Positions 15,206 through 22,852 of a stretch of DNA of 64,000 nucleotides are shown piece after piece. A model generated the notes under the pieces. It did not search any database and was not told where the DNA came from. It saw only the letters and a list, made by a program, of their open reading frames with translations. Each line of letters begins with the position of its first letter. Within the stretch, counting starts at the first letter, position 1. The position numbers and the translations under genes were made by a program. Origin of the DNA: a virus; the IMG/VR virus record IMGVR_UViG_3300020170_000001, positions 1 to 64,000 of that record. One strand, 5' to 3'.

Positions 15206-15263
15206 CCGCGACTGGTCGATCTGGTGACCGGATGTTGCTATTGAGTTTTGGCGATAGCTTGAG

Positions 15264-15350
15264 TTTCAAATCGGTGCGCGTCTGCCATTTGCGCCACCCG
15301 GGCGTGACGAGCCCGGGGCAGGATTCGAACCTGCAACATCACCGGTCATC
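15264..15350 (-). tRNA. Circularly permuted tRNA-Gln(UUG) (unit 1)
   Basis: Order on the minus strand: anticodon stem 3' strand CGGTG (15344-15340), variable loop ATGTT, T arm GCAGG-TTCGAAT-CCTGC (15334-15318), acceptor 3' strand CCCGGGC (15317-15311), 7-nt linker, acceptor 5' strand GCCCGGG (15303-15297), TG, Gln-like D arm (AAATGGCA loop), anticodon stem 5' strand CACCG (15276-15272), then ATTTGA. All stems pair perfectly when the ends are rejoined. The loop becomes ATTTGAC for any junction in the shared TGA, giving anticodon UUG. Flanks TGAG/CTCA and GGCGA/TCGCC (15375-15250) can pair outside. No CCA is encoded. Confidence 0.75.
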
Positions 15351-15373
15351 AACCTGAGGCTGAGCCTCACTCG

Positions 15374-15402
15374 CCCCTCCGCGCCGATACGATGTGGAGG
15401 GG
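15374..15402 (-). terminator. Hairpin between a coding gene and the tRNA locus
   Basis: CCCCTCC and GGAGGGG pair across a 15-nt loop, 95 bp downstream of the 15497 stop and directly upstream of the permuted tRNA-Gln. It could be a terminator or a processing structure. Its 3' strand overlaps the outer tRNA flank pairing. Confidence 0.4.
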
Positions 15403-15496
15403 AGTCATATTGGGCGTCCCTACCCGCCTGGACGTCCTGCGTACGGAGCGATTCCCGCCGGAGCTAGCCCGCACGTCCCGTCTTCATGAATCAACG

Positions 15497-16273
15497 TCAG
15501 GCTGCGAACAGGTAGTCGAAGACCCGCCGCCCCGGATTCGGGCGCAGAGCGTCTTCCATGTTGGCCTGTTCGCGAGCGAACTTCACCGCCTCGGTCAGTG
15601 CGGTGATCCGGGTCAGCATCTTGTTGACCCGCGATGCCGGCAACGCGCCGGAGAATTTCACCGTCGACCAGGTGCCCACCGGGATGTCCTCGGTAAAGGA
15701 CTCCACCTGTGCCGGGTGCCGATCGGTCGCGACGGCCAGGACGTGGTTGCGCTTGGCCTTCGCGGTTTTGACCGTGGCCACCGGTTCGGTGCAGTAGACG
15801 TCCTTGGTCGGATCGAACGTCCACGTCTCCGTCGAGTCCAGGATGGGCAGCTTGCTGACCACCGTCTCCAAGTTGACTAGCTGCTTTTCCAGGAACATCA
15901 GATACGAGACCGGGACGTCGGCGAGCAAGGTGACCGGCTGATCGCCGTCGATCAGCACGACGTCCGCGCGGGCGTGCTGATTGGTCCAGTCCAGCGCCGC
16001 GGTGATGTCGAACAGCTTGGTGAGGTTGCCGGCGACATCGCGCAGCACCTGCTCCACCTTGACCTGTACGTTGGCCGATTCGGACGGGTAGCGGAATCCC
16101 TCGTCGTCTTTCGGGGTGTAGGTCCGAGAGTGCCCGGCGAGCAGCGCGTTCTTTTGCAGGAGGTGATAGCTCTTGGTCAGATGGCTCTCGGAGTCGCCCT
16201 TGATGCCCGTACGCACGGCGATGATCTGGTTGAGAAGCGTGACGCGCTCGGCGGCAACGGCGACTTTCGGCAT
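15497..16273 (-). CDS. Conserved actinobacterial protein (DUF7873-like), 258 aa
   Basis: The pattern LLNQIIAVRTGIKG...HARADVVLIDG, PVSYLMFLEKQL, ILDSTETW, EDIPVGTWSTVKFSGALPA and VKFAREQAN resembles a family conserved in actinobacterial chromosomes and phages that I recall as DUF7873. Its function is unknown. ATG 16271-16273 is preferred because AGGAGG precedes it. A TTG 42 nt upstream lacks one. Confidence 0.7.
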   Translation of the reverse strand: MPKVAVAAERVTLLNQIIAVRTGIKGDSESHLTKSYHLLQKNALLAGHSRTYTPKDDEGFRYPSESANVQVKVEQVLRDVAGNLTKLFDITAALDWTNQHARADVVLIDGDQPVTLLADVPVSYLMFLEKQLVNLETVVSKLPILDSTETWTFDPTKDVYCTEPVATVKTAKAKRNHVLAVATDRHPAQVESFTEDIPVGTWSTVKFSGALPASRVNKMLTRITALTEAVKFAREQANMEDALRPNPGRRVFDYLFAA

Positions 16274-16534
16274 TTCTGCGGGGCCTCCTGTGTTCGGCGT
16301 TTCCAAGAGACTCAACCGGCAGGGGCGTTGGGTGGTGACGGCCTGTCACCCGTTCGGGTCATTTAGCGCTTGAAGGCCGGGCGGTTAGGGTGCTCGACAT
16401 CGCGAGAGGAACAGATCCGGCCTGATCTGCTCGCGAAGGGGATCGGGTAGTAGTGGATGCCGGGCGTGGTGATAGACCTCCGAGGTCGCCAGGCCAGACG
16501 TGCGCGAGGCCCGGCCCCGGCTAGCAAACGACGA
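16274..16534. other. Intergenic region, no gene seen
   Basis: Together with the terminator at 16535-16564 this forms a ~300-bp gap. Frames on both strands are short and Arg-rich. It contains GACCCGAACGGGTGAC, a short imperfect palindrome, and probably the promoter of the 16273 start. I see no convincing gene. Confidence 0.4.
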
Positions 16535-16564
16535 AGCCCCCGGCCCTTCCCGTAACCGGGGGCT
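16535..16564 (-). terminator. Terminator hairpin
   Basis: A 9-bp stem (AGCCCCCGG and its complement) with a 12-nt loop lies 13 bp downstream of the gene ending at 16578. Confidence 0.7.
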
Positions 16565-16577
16565 CCGCAACGCGCTG

Positions 16578-17561
16578 CTAGAGCTTGAGCTTTGTCAGCA
16601 GCGCGCTGAAGTCATCGGGGTCTTCTCCGCCCCCGGACTCTCCCTTGCTTTCATCGGCAACCGCGGTCAGAACGCCCACCTGGGCCGGCGCGTCGTGGTC
16701 GATCCGGGCGTAGGCCGCGGTCGGCTGGCCGCCGTTCGCTGCCGGTGCCGCGCTGAGCAGGTTGTCCAACTCGCCTTTGAGGGTTCGCAGGTCGGCTTCC
16801 GCTGTCGCGTTGGTCGCCGGCTGGTCCCCGTGGGCGATCCGCCAGCGCTCGGCGATCGACTCGATGTCCTTCTTGAGCCAGCGTGATTCCGCCCGGCGTC
16901 CGCAGGCGGTCTCCAGCTGGTCGGTTTCGAGCTTGTTGTTCGTGTGGGTCGCCAGCACGGTGTTGCGGATGTCCTCCTCGGACTCCCACAGGTTCCGGGC
17001 CCCGGCGCTGATGTCGAATTTCTGGAACGCCTCGGGCACCTGGCAGGGGCCGAGGATCAGGTCCCGGCCAGCGAGGCCGCCGTGTTCCTGGGCGATCAGG
17101 TACAGCTTGTTGTAGTAGCCCTCGGTGAAGGTCCACACCTGGCTGGCGCAGCCGAACGGGCTGACCGGCGTGCCGTCCGCCTTGGTGTTGTACTTGATCA
17201 CGTTCATGGCGAAGCGGCGCTCCGGCGGCAGCGCCTCTTCGGAGTCCTTGGACCGGGCGCAGACCGGGCAGTTCTTCGCGTCGAAGCCGTCGTCCGCGAT
17301 GATCCCGTGATCGCCGAGGCATTGTGGGCGGCTGATGAAGTCCATGTCCCAGTCGGCGTACTCGGTGCCGTCCTTGCGCTTCTTGACGACTTTGTTTGCC
17401 TGTCCGTTGACGATCTTCGGGGCGCGCAGGGTGTGAACCCAGGTGAAGGTGGGCTTCTCCAGGCAGACGATGCGGGCGCGCTCTCCTACCTTGAGCTTGA
17501 GTCGATCGAATTCCAAACTGGTGGTCCGTTTGAATTCCGGCGTCCAGTCGATCTGTGGCAT
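16578..17561 (-). CDS. Probable single-stranded DNA-binding protein, 327 aa
   Basis: The layout suggests a gp32-like replication protein: a basic N-terminal region, an oxidoreductase-like zinc site candidate (CLGDHG...NCPVCARSKD, about residues 81-105), a mixed core (FGCASQVWTFTEGYYNKLY), and an acidic Gly-rich C-terminus (GESGGGEDPDDFSALLTKL) like those that recruit partners in SSBs. It lies between recombination genes and DNA polymerase. I infer the function from layout and context, not from a diagnostic motif. Confidence 0.55.
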   Translation of the reverse strand: MPQIDWTPEFKRTTSLEFDRLKLKVGERARIVCLEKPTFTWVHTLRAPKIVNGQANKVVKKRKDGTEYADWDMDFISRPQCLGDHGIIADDGFDAKNCPVCARSKDSEEALPPERRFAMNVIKYNTKADGTPVSPFGCASQVWTFTEGYYNKLYLIAQEHGGLAGRDLILGPCQVPEAFQKFDISAGARNLWESEEDIRNTVLATHTNNKLETDQLETACGRRAESRWLKKDIESIAERWRIAHGDQPATNATAEADLRTLKGELDNLLSAAPAANGGQPTAAYARIDHDAPAQVGVLTAVADESKGESGGGEDPDDFSALLTKLKL

Positions 17562-17611
17562 TACGCTCTACTTCCGATCAGCGAAATGAGTCGGTTCTCG
17601 ACTCGATTTCT

Positions 17612-17926
17612 CTACTGATCAGGGCGGTGCCGGTTTCGCCGTTTCCGTCCGTCGATCTGGTTGGCGATAGCCCGAAGTTCCTGCGCCATGTCCGCGGGAA
17701 GTCGGACCGCGTCGAAGTCTTTCGGCACCGCGACCAGGGTGTAGCCATAGCCGTTCAGAATGGTCTCGGCCTTGATGAGCGGCGGCTGTCGGTCACCGCG
17801 TTCATAGCTGCCCAGCACGATGGCTGGAGCGCCAACGACCTCCTCTGCGTCGCGCAGCGACAGCCCGGCGGCGATGCGCAGGTCGCGCATCTGCCGGCAG
17901 ATGATGTGGTTCGGTTGCCGAGGCAC
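17612..17926 (-). CDS. XRE-family HTH regulator, 104 aa
   Basis: A Cro/CI-type HTH occupies about residues 10-50 (MRDLRIAAGLSLRDAEEVVG, then VLGSYERGDRQPPLIKAE). A basic tail (RKRRNRHRPDQ) ends the protein. The GTG at 17924-17926 follows AGGGAGCCAAC. A likely transcription regulator. Its operator is not identified. Confidence 0.75.
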   Translation of the reverse strand: MPRQPNHIICRQMRDLRIAAGLSLRDAEEVVGAPAIVLGSYERGDRQPPLIKAETILNGYGYTLVAVPKDFDAVRLPADMAQELRAIANQIDGRKRRNRHRPDQ

Positions 17927-17935
17927 GTTGGCTCC

Positions 17936-18616
17936 CTATTCGATGCTGGCGGTGAATTGCTCCCGCCAGTCGGTGGTTTGTGGTTCCTGTTCATCGTCGG
18001 CGGCCCGGTCGCGCTGGATGGCCCGGAGTGCTTCCTTCGCGTGCATCTCGGCGTGTTGATCTTGGATGGGGCTGTTGTTGCGCAGTAATTTCAGATCACG
18101 TAGGCCGTGGGCGTATTCGAGGTGCGCGATCAGCTGGTAGGTGTCCAGCCGGTGATGGTGTTGGTGGGCGTAGGGGCCGCCGCGCTCGTCCGCGGCGAAC
18201 GCTTCCTGGACCTGCGGGTCTCCGACGCCCTTGCCGACCCGCTCGGCGATCTCCCGCAGCCGGCTCAACTGAGCGCTGAGCTGCACGGTGGAGCGTTCGC
18301 GGGCCTGCGCGGGGGTGATCCCTAGGATGTCCAGGTCGTCTTTGCTCAGGACCATCTGGTCGATGTTGTAGCCGGTGGGCGTGCCGGCGACGACGCGGCC
18401 GGTCACCTCGTGGCCCCTCGCTTCGCGCTTCTTGGCGATCCAGTAGCACTTGTGGTGGTAGCCGCGGACCATCTGGCCGGCCGCGGCGGTCAGCGGACCG
18501 TCGCTCATCATGTAGCCGAACAGCTTGCTAGTGCCGTCGGTCTGCCGATATTCGACGATCATCTTCTGGGCCTCCACCCCGGCGGCGATGTTGCGCTGGC
18601 AACTGGTGCACCGCAT
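17936..18616 (-). CDS. Hypothetical protein with N-terminal Cys motif, 226 aa
   Basis: Begins MRCTSCQRNIAAGVEAQK and later has YHHKCYW, so an N-terminal zinc site (C-x2-C...H-x2-C) is likely in residues 1-60. The rest is helical (QARERSTVQLSAQLSRLRE) and His-rich near HQHHHRLD. AGGGCTGACG precedes the ATG. Function unknown. Confidence 0.6.
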   Translation of the reverse strand: MRCTSCQRNIAAGVEAQKMIVEYRQTDGTSKLFGYMMSDGPLTAAAGQMVRGYHHKCYWIAKKREARGHEVTGRVVAGTPTGYNIDQMVLSKDDLDILGITPAQARERSTVQLSAQLSRLREIAERVGKGVGDPQVQEAFAADERGGPYAHQHHHRLDTYQLIAHLEYAHGLRDLKLLRNNSPIQDQHAEMHAKEALRAIQRDRAADDEQEPQTTDWREQFTASIE

Positions 18617-18618
18617 CG

Positions 18619-18849
18619 TCAGCCCTTGCGCTCCGCGTGGAATGCCCGGATGCGAATCTTCTGCCGGTCATCCACCGGCTTACGCCACACGCCGCCTTTT
18701 TCAACAAGACCACGGCCCTCGGCGTCGCATGTGTCGCCGCGGCGGTGAAGGTCGAATGCCGTAATTCCGGAGAATGTCCGGTGGCACGCCCCGCAATGCG
18801 CCCGATTGCTCCCGGACCGAAGCTGAGGACAGTCCGCACTGCACGTCAT
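18619..18849 (-). CDS. FDXHR-family putative zinc-binding protein, 76 aa
   Basis: The segment HCGACHRTFSGITAFDLHR, then GDTC, matches the small phage and actinobacterial family named for its FDxHR motif. It probably binds one zinc ion and may contact nucleic acid. ATG 18847-18849 overlaps the upstream stop (ATGA). Sequence upstream of this ATG is shadow. Confidence 0.75.
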   Translation of the reverse strand: MTCSADCPQLRSGSNRAHCGACHRTFSGITAFDLHRRGDTCDAEGRGLVEKGGVWRKPVDDRQKIRIRAFHAERKG

Positions 18850-19073
18850 GGCAGGATCTCGCGACGGGCAACGACGGGCAACTCCGTCTGATCGAAGTCG
18901 GATGTCCACGGATCACGCCCGTCGAACCGGTCGCTGGCGACGAAGATCTGCAGGGCCTCGGGATCGTCGGTGACCGACAACCGGATGATCGTCACGTCGT
19001 CCGGGATCCTCAAAGCAGCGGCCAATTGTTTCCTACTGAAAACGGCCTTGGCGTTCGCGTTCACGCACCTCAC
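18846..19073 (-). CDS. Hypothetical protein, 75 aa
   Basis: GTG start at 19071-19073 overlapping the upstream stop (GTGA). A second GTG three codons later is possible. The product (VNANAKAVFSRKQLAAALR...) is alpha/beta. It is part of a coupled run of small genes next to the polymerase. Function unknown. Confidence 0.55.
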   Translation of the reverse strand: MRCVNANAKAVFSRKQLAAALRIPDDVTIIRLSVTDDPEALQIFVASDRFDGRDPWTSDFDQTELPVVARREILP

Positions 19074-19579
19074 CTATCCAGTGTGCTTTCCCATTGCCGC
19101 GTCCGGATAATTGCCATAACGTCCTGCCGGACGTCGCCCAGGCCGCGGAGTCGCAGCTTGATGGATTCCACTGCCTCATCGCAGAGCCTGGTGTGCAACT
19201 CAGCGCCGCGTTCAAGGCGTCGCAGGTCAAGGACTTCGAGGTTCGCAACCGCAGCACGCTCTCTTGCACTTGAGTACTCATCTCGGACTGCGTGTTGGCG
19301 CTGGCGAACAGCGACCTCGTCCCAAGCGTCGTCGACTTGAATACGCAATACCGTGTGCTTGCGTGCAGCCAGGCCACGTAGTTGAAGCCCGGTCGCGAGA
19401 AGCTCCTCCACTCGGTCCATGCGTGCTCGGACATCCAACAGGCAGTCGAGCAACTCCTTCGAAGAGGCATCAACCCCAGGAAGTTGTGCAGCCATTCGAA
19501 GCCGGACGCACTCATCGACGGATTTGTCCAGGATCTGTCGAAGGTCGACGTCGTCATCGGCGGGTTTCGCTTCGCTCAT
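19070..19579 (-). CDS. Hypothetical helical protein, 169 aa
   Basis: Almost entirely helical with long charged stretches (DASSKELLDCLLDVRARMDR, EVAVRQRQHAVRDEYSSARE), probably coiled coil. The ATG overlaps the upstream stop (ATGA). Function unknown. Confidence 0.6.
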   Translation of the reverse strand: MSEAKPADDDVDLRQILDKSVDECVRLRMAAQLPGVDASSKELLDCLLDVRARMDRVEELLATGLQLRGLAARKHTVLRIQVDDAWDEVAVRQRQHAVRDEYSSARERAAVANLEVLDLRRLERGAELHTRLCDEAVESIKLRLRGLGDVRQDVMAIIRTRQWESTLDR

Positions 19580-19896
19580 ACTGCTGCCAGCTGGTTCTTG
19601 ACCGCGGTGATGATCTCGTTGCTGCTGCCGATCAGGACGGCGGTCCGGGCGGTCGCCTTGTCCAGGGGGTAGCCGTAGAACTTCATCTTGTTCAGCAGCA
19701 TCACCTCCGCCTCGTTCTGCAGCAGTTGGTAGCAGACCTTGGTCGGGAGCCGATACTGCAGGTCATCGGGCAGGTCGTTCTCGCGCATCAGCCGCTGAAG
19801 GTCTTCCTCCTCCAGTTCGATGTCGATCTTCTGCCAGGTGTTCGGCTGTGTCTCGCCGGACCATCCCATGCGCACCCGCACGCTGTGTACCCCCAT
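19576..19896 (-). CDS. Hypothetical protein, 106 aa
   Basis: Soluble protein (VRVRMGWSGETQPNTWQKID...) with an acidic helix (LEEEDLQRLMREND). It is the first gene after the polymerase, 38 bp downstream. The ATG at 19894-19896 lacks a strong ribosome site, and an ATG 27 nt later is an alternative. Function unknown. Confidence 0.55.
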   Translation of the reverse strand: MGVHSVRVRMGWSGETQPNTWQKIDIELEEEDLQRLMRENDLPDDLQYRLPTKVCYQLLQNEAEVMLLNKMKFYGYPLDKATARTAVLIGSSNEIITAVKNQLAAV

Positions 19897-19934
19897 GTCG
19901 CTGTCGGCTTTACTACGGGTTGATCGTTGGCCGG

Positions 19935-22319
19935 TTACAGGAGGATCTCGCCGAGGGCGTCGGCGGTATACCGGACCCGCACGCCTGGAAAGATCTGGTT
20001 GGCCTGGCCGATGTGCTCCGGCCGCAACCCGGTGACCTCGCTCAGTGTGATCTCGCCCTTGGGGGTGCCGACGGTGACCCGGTTGCCTCCAGGAAGCGAC
20101 CTGGCCAGCCGCAGGAACGCCGACCAGGTGGCGGCCGTGGGCATCTCCGGCAACTCGACGAGGACCTGTCGGGCTTCGACACGGGCGGCCTCGTGCAGGA
20201 CCTCGGGCTTGACCGCCGGCAGAACCTCGACCAGGTCGCCGTCCTCGTCCTCCTCCAAGGCCGGGGCCAGCTCGAAGGCCTTCTCGCCCTTAACGTTCAA
20301 CGTGCCGTCGTCCTGCACCTCGATCTCGGTCGGACTGCCCCAGCGGCGGGCGATATGCCAGTCGGCCTTCATCTGCGGCCAGCCCGGAATGGGGAAGATG
20401 ACGGCTGGTTGCAGAATGGCAACCGCGTCCTGCGGCTCCACGCTCGCGCGGACGTAGAACTCCAGCGCATCGTGGATGTTCATGACCAGTTGGATCTTGT
20501 CTTTCAGGCCTGCTTCCTTGATGGCCGCGACCGCCCGGACCATGGCAATCTTCATGGCGTCGCCGGTGGCTGCTCCCTGGATCGGGTAGTTGACGCAGGC
20601 CCGGTCGCCCTTCTGGTAGATCCAGCGTTTGTCGCTCCGGTACTCCCAAATCGGCAGGCGGCGGCCGAATTTGCTGGTCACGTAGCCGTAGGTCTTGCCG
20701 TGCTCGATCTGTTTCTTCGACCAGGCGGCGATGTTGGGGAGGCCGGCGAAGTACTTGTCCATCAATGCCTGGGCCTCTTCGATGGGAATGCCGAGCCGGT
20801 CGGCGAGCGACTTCACGCCCATGCCGTAGCCCAGCGCAAAGTTGAGCGTTTTTCCAATGTCTCGTTGGTCCTTGTTGACCGCTTCGATCGGTATGCCGAG
20901 CATCAACGCTGCAGTTCGCTTGTGGACGTCCTCGCCGTTGGCGAACGCCTCCAGCAACGCCGTCTCCTGCGCCTCTCCAGCGATGGCGCGCAGCTCGGCT
21001 TGAGACAGGTCGAAGCCGAGGATGTAGTGGTCAGGCGGCGCGATGATGCAATCGCGGAAGTTGAACCTGAAACAGGTCCCAGACGGCGGGGTTTCTCCCG
21101 CCTCGTGGGCGGCCCTACCCGCGGCAAGGTCGTAGTGATATTTCTTCGGACTTTGCTGATAAGCAGGATCCCCGACTGCGAATCGTCCGGTGATGACGAA
21201 GGCGGACAGGTGGTTGGGGTGGGCCCGGCCGTCGTCGGCGTAGTTGTAAAGGTCCTCGTAGCGGTCCAGGTAGGTGCCGAGCAGCCGGGTGATCTGTTTC
21301 CACTCGCGGATCTTCTGGACGACCGGATAGGTCTTCGCGAGCCGCTCCAGGGCGATCTTTCCGGTGGACATCTTGCGCTGTTCGGGAGGCAGATCGCGGG
21401 TCTTGTCGGTGTAGACGGTGGTTCGGTAGCCGAGCTTTTCGAACAGCACGCGGGAGATGGCCGGCGGGCTGGCGAGGCTGATCGCGACGGGCTCGCCGAC
21501 GAGATCAGAGAGCTCCGCCATGATCTGGGCGTTGAACTTGTCGCGGAAGGCCCGCAGTTCGTCGGCGGTGCGCCGCATGCGGGCCCAGTCGTAAAGGACG
21601 CCGACGTCTTCCATAGACGGAATGACGTCCTGGACGATGCCGAGCTCCACCTTGTAGAGCAGCTGATCTTTCACAGTCGGGTAGTACCGACGATGGATCG
21701 CAAGGCACCAGACGGAGTCTTCGCAGGCGTATTCGATGACCCTGGGCTCTAGCGGCAGCACGTTGAACCGCAGGAACTTTCGCTTGTTCTTCGCTAGATC
21801 GGGGAACAGGTCGAACAGCTCGGTCATGGTGTGCCCGAACAGTTCCTTGGTCAGGTACTTCAGGCCGAAGCGTTGATACTCGGCGGCCAGGTAGGCCTCG
21901 ACCTGGGTGTCCGAACGGATCGGGAAGTATCCGTTGCCGGCGCGTACTGCTTCGCCGTAGTCGGGATCGTCCCAGAGGTGAATGCGAAACCACTTCGCGA
22001 GGTGGCGGAGTTCGAAGGCGGCGTTGTGGGCGACGCCCATTCCCGTGGCGAGAAGGACCCAGAAGATGCGGGCCGCCTGGTTGTTGTCGAGATTCTCCGC
22101 GTCGTCGTGCCCCAGCGGAACGTATCGAGCCCAGTCGGTGGAGTCGGTGAAGCTGATCCCCGCAATGAAAGCGGTTTCGGGGTGTACCGCGCCCTTTTCC
22201 CGGTCCGGTCCGTGATAGCCGGTCTCGATGTCGTAGCCGAAGACGTTCCCGTGGATGCGTTGAGTGAGCTCGGCCAACTCGTCGAGGTCGGTGACCAGCC
22301 CGTAATTCCTGATGCTCAC
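19935..22319 (-). CDS. polA: Family A DNA polymerase with 3'-5' exonuclease, 794 aa
   Basis: The replicative polymerase of the phage. Exonuclease motifs are DIET (D30, E32), HNAAFE (about 98-103) and YACEDS (about 195-205). Polymerase motif A is GFDLSQAELRAIAG, the O-helix RDIGKTLNFALGYGMG, and motif C NIHDALEF. In motif C the usual HDE is HDA, so only the Asp is retained. No 5' nuclease domain is present. About 130 C-terminal residues after motif C are unfamiliar and acidic in part. GTG start at 22317-22319. Confidence 0.95.
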   Translation of the reverse strand: MSIRNYGLVTDLDELAELTQRIHGNVFGYDIETGYHGPDREKGAVHPETAFIAGISFTDSTDWARYVPLGHDDAENLDNNQAARIFWVLLATGMGVAHNAAFELRHLAKWFRIHLWDDPDYGEAVRAGNGYFPIRSDTQVEAYLAAEYQRFGLKYLTKELFGHTMTELFDLFPDLAKNKRKFLRFNVLPLEPRVIEYACEDSVWCLAIHRRYYPTVKDQLLYKVELGIVQDVIPSMEDVGVLYDWARMRRTADELRAFRDKFNAQIMAELSDLVGEPVAISLASPPAISRVLFEKLGYRTTVYTDKTRDLPPEQRKMSTGKIALERLAKTYPVVQKIREWKQITRLLGTYLDRYEDLYNYADDGRAHPNHLSAFVITGRFAVGDPAYQQSPKKYHYDLAAGRAAHEAGETPPSGTCFRFNFRDCIIAPPDHYILGFDLSQAELRAIAGEAQETALLEAFANGEDVHKRTAALMLGIPIEAVNKDQRDIGKTLNFALGYGMGVKSLADRLGIPIEEAQALMDKYFAGLPNIAAWSKKQIEHGKTYGYVTSKFGRRLPIWEYRSDKRWIYQKGDRACVNYPIQGAATGDAMKIAMVRAVAAIKEAGLKDKIQLVMNIHDALEFYVRASVEPQDAVAILQPAVIFPIPGWPQMKADWHIARRWGSPTEIEVQDDGTLNVKGEKAFELAPALEEDEDGDLVEVLPAVKPEVLHEAARVEARQVLVELPEMPTAATWSAFLRLARSLPGGNRVTVGTPKGEITLSEVTGLRPEHIGQANQIFPGVRVRYTADALGEILL

Positions 22320-22374
22320 AGGGTCTCTACCGAGCAGACCGGGACTGGATCAGCCAATCACCCGATCGCGCCTA

Positions 22375-22447
22375 CTTCACACAATCACTTGCCATGTGTG
22401 AAGCTGCTTCACTGATCACTTGCCATGTCGTGAAGTGTCGTGTGAAG
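22375..22447. promoter_or_regulatory. Tandem operator or iteron-like units
   Basis: Two tandem units read CTTCAC...ATCACTTGCCATGT...GTGAAG (22375-22403 and 22407-22435). A further TGTGAAGCTGCTT follows at 22441-22453, repeating 22397-22409. Each unit is an inverted repeat around a shared 14-bp core. The array lies between the DNA polymerase start and a divergent plus-strand gene. Confidence 0.65.
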
Positions 22448-22492
22448 CTGCTTGGCGACACTCCCCTTGCCGACACCCCTGGCGGTCGAGCC

Positions 22493-22750
22493 GTGAGCAC
22501 CGAGGCGTACGTTCCTGAGCTGCCGCCCTGCGACCTGCACCATCTCCAGCGCAACACGACCGTGCCCGCCAAGTTCGACGGTAAGACCCGGCAGGGCCCG
22601 TGGGCCTACATGTGCGAGGCGTGCTTCGCCGTCCACGGCGTCGGCCTGGGCCTCGGGCGCGGGCAGCGCCTCATCGTCGGCACCCGACCCGCCCCAGACG
22701 CCACCCCGGACACCGGCACGGCTGCCGACGACAACCGTTACCTGGACTGA
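22493..22750 (+). CDS. Small zinc-ribbon-like protein, 85 aa
   Basis: CDLHHL near residue 15 and YMCEACFAVHG near residue 40 suggest a four-ligand zinc site, a pattern common in small actinobacterial and phage proteins. GTG 22493 is chosen because upstream sequence in this frame is the repeat array. It is transcribed away from the polymerase. Function unknown. Confidence 0.55.
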   Translation: MSTEAYVPELPPCDLHHLQRNTTVPAKFDGKTRQGPWAYMCEACFAVHGVGLGLGRGQRLIVGTRPAPDATPDTGTAADDNRYLD

Positions 22751-22852
22751 CCAATCCCAACCGCACATGGCGGCTGCCGTACTTAGAGGGCGGGATGGGA
22801 CGCTTTGAGGATTGGTCCCCGAGGCCCCCGAAGCGACGGTGGCCTGGTCAGT

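Noticed and set aside
15100-15380. Two ordinary tRNA genes in tandem
   Set aside because: Neither T arm has a matching 5' acceptor strand upstream, and neither D arm has a T arm downstream. Complementary acceptors exist only in the permuted order.
15100-15380. Group I intron or permuted group I intron in the tRNAs
   Set aside because: The flanks between units are well under 100 nt, too short for a group I core, and no conserved core elements are visible.
19848-21752. 634-codon plus-strand open frame over the polymerase gene
   Set aside because: It is the antisense shadow of a clear family A polymerase. High GC leaves antisense frames open.
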